Source of the DNA: Lachnospiraceae bacterium
GTDB lineage: Bacteria > Bacillota > Clostridia > Lachnospirales > Lachnospiraceae
Direction: 5' to 3'
Assembly (NCBI GenBank): GCA_902363135.1
Contig: CABIZF010000030.1
Span: forward strand, 1-6,949
DNA length: 6,949 nucleotides
The notes beneath the pieces were generated by a model. That model saw only the letters and a list, made by a program, of their open reading frames with translations. It searched no databases and was not told the origin of the DNA. This document shows positions 4,901 through 6,949 of this stretch, piece after piece. Numbering within the stretch: the first letter of the stretch is position 1; the number at the start of each line of letters is the position of its first letter. The position numbers were made by a program, and so were the translations under genes.

Positions 4901-6949
4901 ATGTGTCAGATGACGGAGCCACATCTGTGCTGGTAAATTCCTACGAGCCGGTGATCCGTGGCAGTTTTTCGCTGATGAAATATCTCGATGATAACTACGA
5001 CGATTCTGTTTTGCAGGAATGGATCGACCGGGGTGAGCTGGAAGGAATCCGTTTCCGGCTGCAGCATGAAGATGCATCTGTTCCGGAAGTGTGGATCACA
5101 ACGGACAAATATGGCTATGCGGCAACAGAAGAAAATGCCCTTGTATACGGGGGATGGACTTTATCAGAAGATGAAAGCACGACACCGGATGGCTATGCCG
5201 GATTGAAAGAGGCAAAGATCAAAATCACAGAAAACGGCGTGCCTTTGAAATATGTTGTGACCAACGACATACAGGATGCCCAGGTACGCATCCTGAAAAA
5301 AGATGCAGAGACCAAAAAAATGATCCCGCTATCAGGTGCACAGTTCCAGATCCTCGATCAAAACGGGGATGCTTTAAAGATGCCGGATAACCGGGATTTT
5401 ACTAAAGTAACGGATGTATTTACCACAAACGAACAGGGCATCATCAGCTTGACCAGGGCGCTTAAAAAAGGAAGTTACACATTAAAAGAAGTAAAAGCGC
5501 CGGAAGGGTATCTGCTTGCAGCCGAGCTGACATTTGAGGTAAGCGGAAAACACAGCTATCTGGATCCGCTTGAGGTAGCCTGCTATGATGTGCCGCAGAA
5601 AGGAAAAATCCAGATCGTAAAGCTGGATCAGGAAAATGGAAAGCAGCTCGGAGAGGGATATACGTTCGAAGTTTCAGTAGCAAAAGAGGTTGTCAATGCG
5701 GACGGGGAAATCCGCACAATGCAGGTCGACGGAAAAGAAACCGCGCTGACGGCGGGAACCGTCGTTGCAAAGATACAGACGGATGAAAATGGGGTGGCAC
5801 AGTCTCCGGAGCTGTACCTTGGTGACTATGTAGTAACAGAGACGGCAGCGGCAGAGCACTATGCTGTCAGCGGACAGGAATATCCGGTCAGCCTGATGTA
5901 TGATGCGCAGGTCGAGACGGTCACAGCCAAGCTGCAGGTCGAGGACGTAAAAACCTCTGTGGACATTTTAAAGGTGGATGCAGAAGAGGATATGCCGCTT
6001 GCCGGAATCCATTTCCGGATGTTTACATCGAAAGAACTGGATGAGGCTGGTGGGACGGTAGATCAGCTGGATAAAGAAGTGCTGCAGAGTCTTGGAACGG
6101 AGTATATCACCGATGAGAATGGACGGATTCATATCGAGGATCTGACCCACGATACAGTTTACTACATTTTTGAGTCCGAGACACAGCCGGGCTATCACTT
6201 AGAGCAGCAGCTCTATAAGCTGACCGTAGATGCAAATGGATTAATTGACGGCAAAGCGTCTTATGAGCTGAAAATTTCGAATACAGCAAACAATGTAGAG
6301 ATCACAAAGATGGATATTACCGGCGGCAGGGAGCTTCCGGGTGCGACGCTGACCGTCCGGAACGCAGAGGATCGGGTCGTAGAAACGTGGGTTTCCGAAG
6401 AGACGCCGCATAAGATCAAAGGACTTCCGGCAGGCACGTATACCTTGACCGAGGAACGGGCGCCGAAAGGCTATGCTGTCGCGGAGACGATTACGTTTAC
6501 CGTGTCGGACAGCCTGCAGGTACAGCAGGTAACGATGTACGACAAAGAAATTGAAGTTGCGATCTCCAAGCAGGACATCACGTCCCAGAAGGAGCTTCCG
6601 GGCGCAGAGCTGACGGTTGCAGATGACAACGGCAATGTAATTGAGAAGTGGATTTCAACGGAAGAGCCGCACATGGTCAACCTTTCGGCAGGCACGTATA
6701 CCTTAACCGAGATCGCAGCGCCGGAGCGATATGCAAAAGCAGAAACAATCACATTTGAAGTGACAGATGGCATGGAAGTGCAGAGTGTCGTCATGTATGA
6801 TAAGCCGATTGAAGTATCGATCAGCAAGCTGGATGTGACGAACGATCAGGAACTGCCGGGTGCGAAACTGATTGTTAAGGATCAGGAAGGAAAAGAGATC
6901 GAGTCATGGATTTCCACCGAAGAGCCGCACAAGATGAACCTTGCAGCCG
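1984..6949 (+). CDS. Large secreted adhesin with thioester-like domain and ten SpaA/Cna_B-like domains (3' end outside window)
   Basis: This frame is open for 1,655 codons to the window edge. Residues 1-27 form a signal peptide (basic MKRKSQRW, hydrophobic core, AYA cleavage site). Residues 55-151 form a beta-rich domain with AAGE...GYEL...MPESDVWLKASF, like divergent InlB B-repeats. Residues 152-207 are an E/T/Q linker, 208-285 an Ig-like module, and 286-387 an E/S/T stalk. Residues about 398-560 resemble a thioester domain: AYCIQP has the candidate Cys442, but the usual TQxA motif reads THYI. A beta domain (565-688) and SpaA/Cna_B-like domains follow, beginning near 691, 790, 892, 993, 1100, 1208, 1324, 1440, 1527 and 1613; most keep KxD Lys and a TLTE/KET Glu for isopeptide cross-links. 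It probably acts on the cell surface in host or matrix adhesion. Sorting signal and stop lie beyond the window. ATG 1984 is preferred (AAGGAA 7 nt upstream); in-frame ATG 1966 would add six residues but lacks a site. Confidence 0.9.
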   Translation, partial: MKRKSQRWVAAALAALTAASLVLPAYAVEQESMSETEMPKSSALPEALTEPEQRYHFTLPYYGECTYEYEADRLEMADVQEEKQKEKSDIMLSYAAGEVVRLYVQASDGYELNQLQLLDAKQDEVAYTWEKDGSIKTVMPESDVWLKASFIAQPEENQPLVQPVETENRMQQEASEAQVEQTENTTGQTETKPETEYVQQPETDVDGLPKQGSIVTGTTIIIPFDTWEFDKYKDFRGVGYEGERYVIQYISDDIVYDVAGTYNCIYKVTDQESGKDWYVLRPVAVAEKAEEGTEIETESELTAAVETESESEPESETTLAVETEPESGSSASTETEIESETEATRETEPESELSAPAETELESESFTVEEPENETELQSEETELSEAGIALLSEDTPDKFKLIVNNTIYFAPASLKSGNAATTYKTIQWQDGSDSVTRTAYCIQPKLNSPGSGHTYKEDDAVELDASNGMAKGMYYLYGGPMWGKKVTYADGSGSVNLKQVLTDAGCSSTGHYYTMTHYILSYIYMNGSNWNANSGENNVLNASGVALVKKVVGILKKLDEPETHLSETTLTATNASVGADRVSGSVTYKAPEGNTATVTIPDGITLVNETSGKNGTGKVTLDGDDTFHLVVSEDYSGSMTETLTFQCKYAVDYSAYKLQLKGYQDIGFSYYSGKKSLTLTLNINDRTSEVYVQKLDAETKTAVPANENYSLAGAVYTVYTDEACTQAVLTLTTGEDGKSPVAVIQAGTYYAKETGPSKGYESDLQVYTIVAEPGQTATFTSYEQPKKKPLELQKYDKATGEAKPGSAAASFQGAEYTLYAEASCTTVLEVLTTDASGYAKSSDLYYGTYYLKETKASYGYGLDETIYPITVSDDGQASVKVSSSEPRIKKPLELQKYDQETGEAKPGNTALSFTGAQYTIYADAALSTPVEVLTLDETGHAKSADLELGTYYVKETSPSTGYLPDETVHVVDVSDDGATSVLVNSYEPVIRGSFSLMKYLDDNYDDSVLQEWIDRGELEGIRFRLQHEDASVPEVWITTDKYGYAATEENALVYGGWTLSEDESTTPDGYAGLKEAKIKITENGVPLKYVVTNDIQDAQVRILKKDAETKKMIPLSGAQFQILDQNGDALKMPDNRDFTKVTDVFTTNEQGIISLTRALKKGSYTLKEVKAPEGYLLAAELTFEVSGKHSYLDPLEVACYDVPQKGKIQIVKLDQENGKQLGEGYTFEVSVAKEVVNADGEIRTMQVDGKETALTAGTVVAKIQTDENGVAQSPELYLGDYVVTETAAAEHYAVSGQEYPVSLMYDAQVETVTAKLQVEDVKTSVDILKVDAEEDMPLAGIHFRMFTSKELDEAGGTVDQLDKEVLQSLGTEYITDENGRIHIEDLTHDTVYYIFESETQPGYHLEQQLYKLTVDANGLIDGKASYELKISNTANNVEITKMDITGGRELPGATLTVRNAEDRVVETWVSEETPHKIKGLPAGTYTLTEERAPKGYAVAETITFTVSDSLQVQQVTMYDKEIEVAISKQDITSQKELPGAELTVADDNGNVIEKWISTEEPHMVNLSAGTYTLTEIAAPERYAKAETITFEVTDGMEVQSVVMYDKPIEVSISKLDVTNDQELPGAKLIVKDQEGKEIESWISTEEPHKMNLAA
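2839..3144 (+). repeat. Low-complexity E/S/T stalk in the adhesin
   Basis: About 100 codons encode mostly Glu, Ser, Thr and Pro, with irregular motifs such as ETESE, ESEPESE and ETEPESE. Imperfect GAG/GAA-rich DNA repeats underlie it. It lies between an Ig-like module and the thioester-like domain, so it likely serves as an extended spacer lifting the adhesive part away from the preceding modules. Such sequence is prone to length change by slippage or recombination. Confidence 0.75.
4351..4956 (+). repeat. Two tandem diverged SpaA-like domain repeats (about 306 bp each)
   Basis: Copies begin at 4351 and 4657. Both open with PLELQKYD and share TGEAKPG, a Y-T-(L/I)-YA segment and a GTYYxKET segment at matching positions. 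The nucleotide similarity is strongest over the first 60 bases (aagcc, ttagagctgca-like runs), consistent with an old tandem duplication inside the adhesin gene. Each copy has the KYD lysine and KET glutamate expected for an intradomain isopeptide bond. Confidence 0.75.
6301..6949 (+). repeat. Tandem SpaA-like repeats of 87 and 86 aa plus a partial third copy
   Basis: Units begin at 6301, 6562 and 6820 (261 bp, 258 bp, and 130 bp cut by the window edge). Shared positions include I-(T/S)-K-x-D, ELPGA, W-(I/V)-S-x-E-x-PH, AGTYTLTE, AP-x-x-YA-x-AETITF, and a V-x-MYDK link to the next unit. GCAGGCACGTATACCTT is identical in the first two units. Retention of the Lys and Glu positions suggests working isopeptide-stabilised modules rather than decay. 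More copies may follow downstream. Confidence 0.85.

Noticed and set aside
6471..6827. 118-aa minus-strand frame
   Set aside because: It lies wholly opposite the SpaA-like repeats, which have clear protein-level conservation on the plus strand; its own internal similarity simply mirrors those repeats.
4351..6949. CRISPR array or other short-repeat array
   Set aside because: The repeats are domain-length, in frame and diverged as protein; there are no short identical repeats with unique spacers anywhere in the window.

Overview
The window looks like a segment of a Gram-positive gut-type Firmicute chromosome, most likely Lachnospiraceae. This rests on Shine-Dalgarno sites of the AGGAG type, a very large secreted surface protein built from SpaA/Cna_B-like domains with E/T/S-rich spacers, and a C-terminal remnant of an Rpn/PD-(D/E)XK nuclease. 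The genus cannot be fixed from the sequence alone.

Layout. Bases 1-96 are the last 31 codons of an unrecognised upstream gene. Bases 97-246 are AT-rich and carry a probable promoter. Bases 247-1472 form a tight three-gene operon: a 195-aa protein with ADP-ribosyltransferase-like motifs, a 79-aa protein overlapping it by 4 nt, and a 130-aa SecB-family chaperone-like protein 9 nt further on. A good intrinsic terminator (1471-1503) closes it. Bases 1500-1729 hold the C-terminal part of an Rpn-type nuclease/transposase gene whose 5' end is missing and whose reading frame emerges from the terminator. Bases 1729-1983 are regulatory: a chain of mutually complementary TGCGT/ACGCA segments, a -10-like box, a hairpin followed by T residues, and two very short ORFs linked to each other and to the next gene by ATGA overlaps. 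From 1984 to the end of the window runs one uninterrupted frame of 1,655 codons with no stop. It encodes a secreted multidomain adhesin with a signal peptide, a beta-rich N-terminal domain, an E/S/T-rich stalk, a thioester-like domain and ten SpaA/Cna_B-like domains, the last cut by the window edge.

How the genes work together. The three-gene operon is the notable part. Its order, toxin (ART-like), small antitoxin candidate, SecB-like chaperone, matches toxin-antitoxin-chaperone (TAC) systems and in particular the CmdTAC anti-phage design known from E. coli. The expected logic is that the chaperone protects an unstable antitoxin, the antitoxin silences the ADP-ribosyltransferase, and loss of chaperone activity during phage infection releases the toxin. 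The antitoxin candidate ends in a sequence like an ssrA degradation tag, which fits this logic. The module is visibly more AT-rich than the adhesin gene and abuts a truncated nuclease gene, so it looks like acquired DNA. The adhesin appears to be an independent transcription unit with its own unusual leader.
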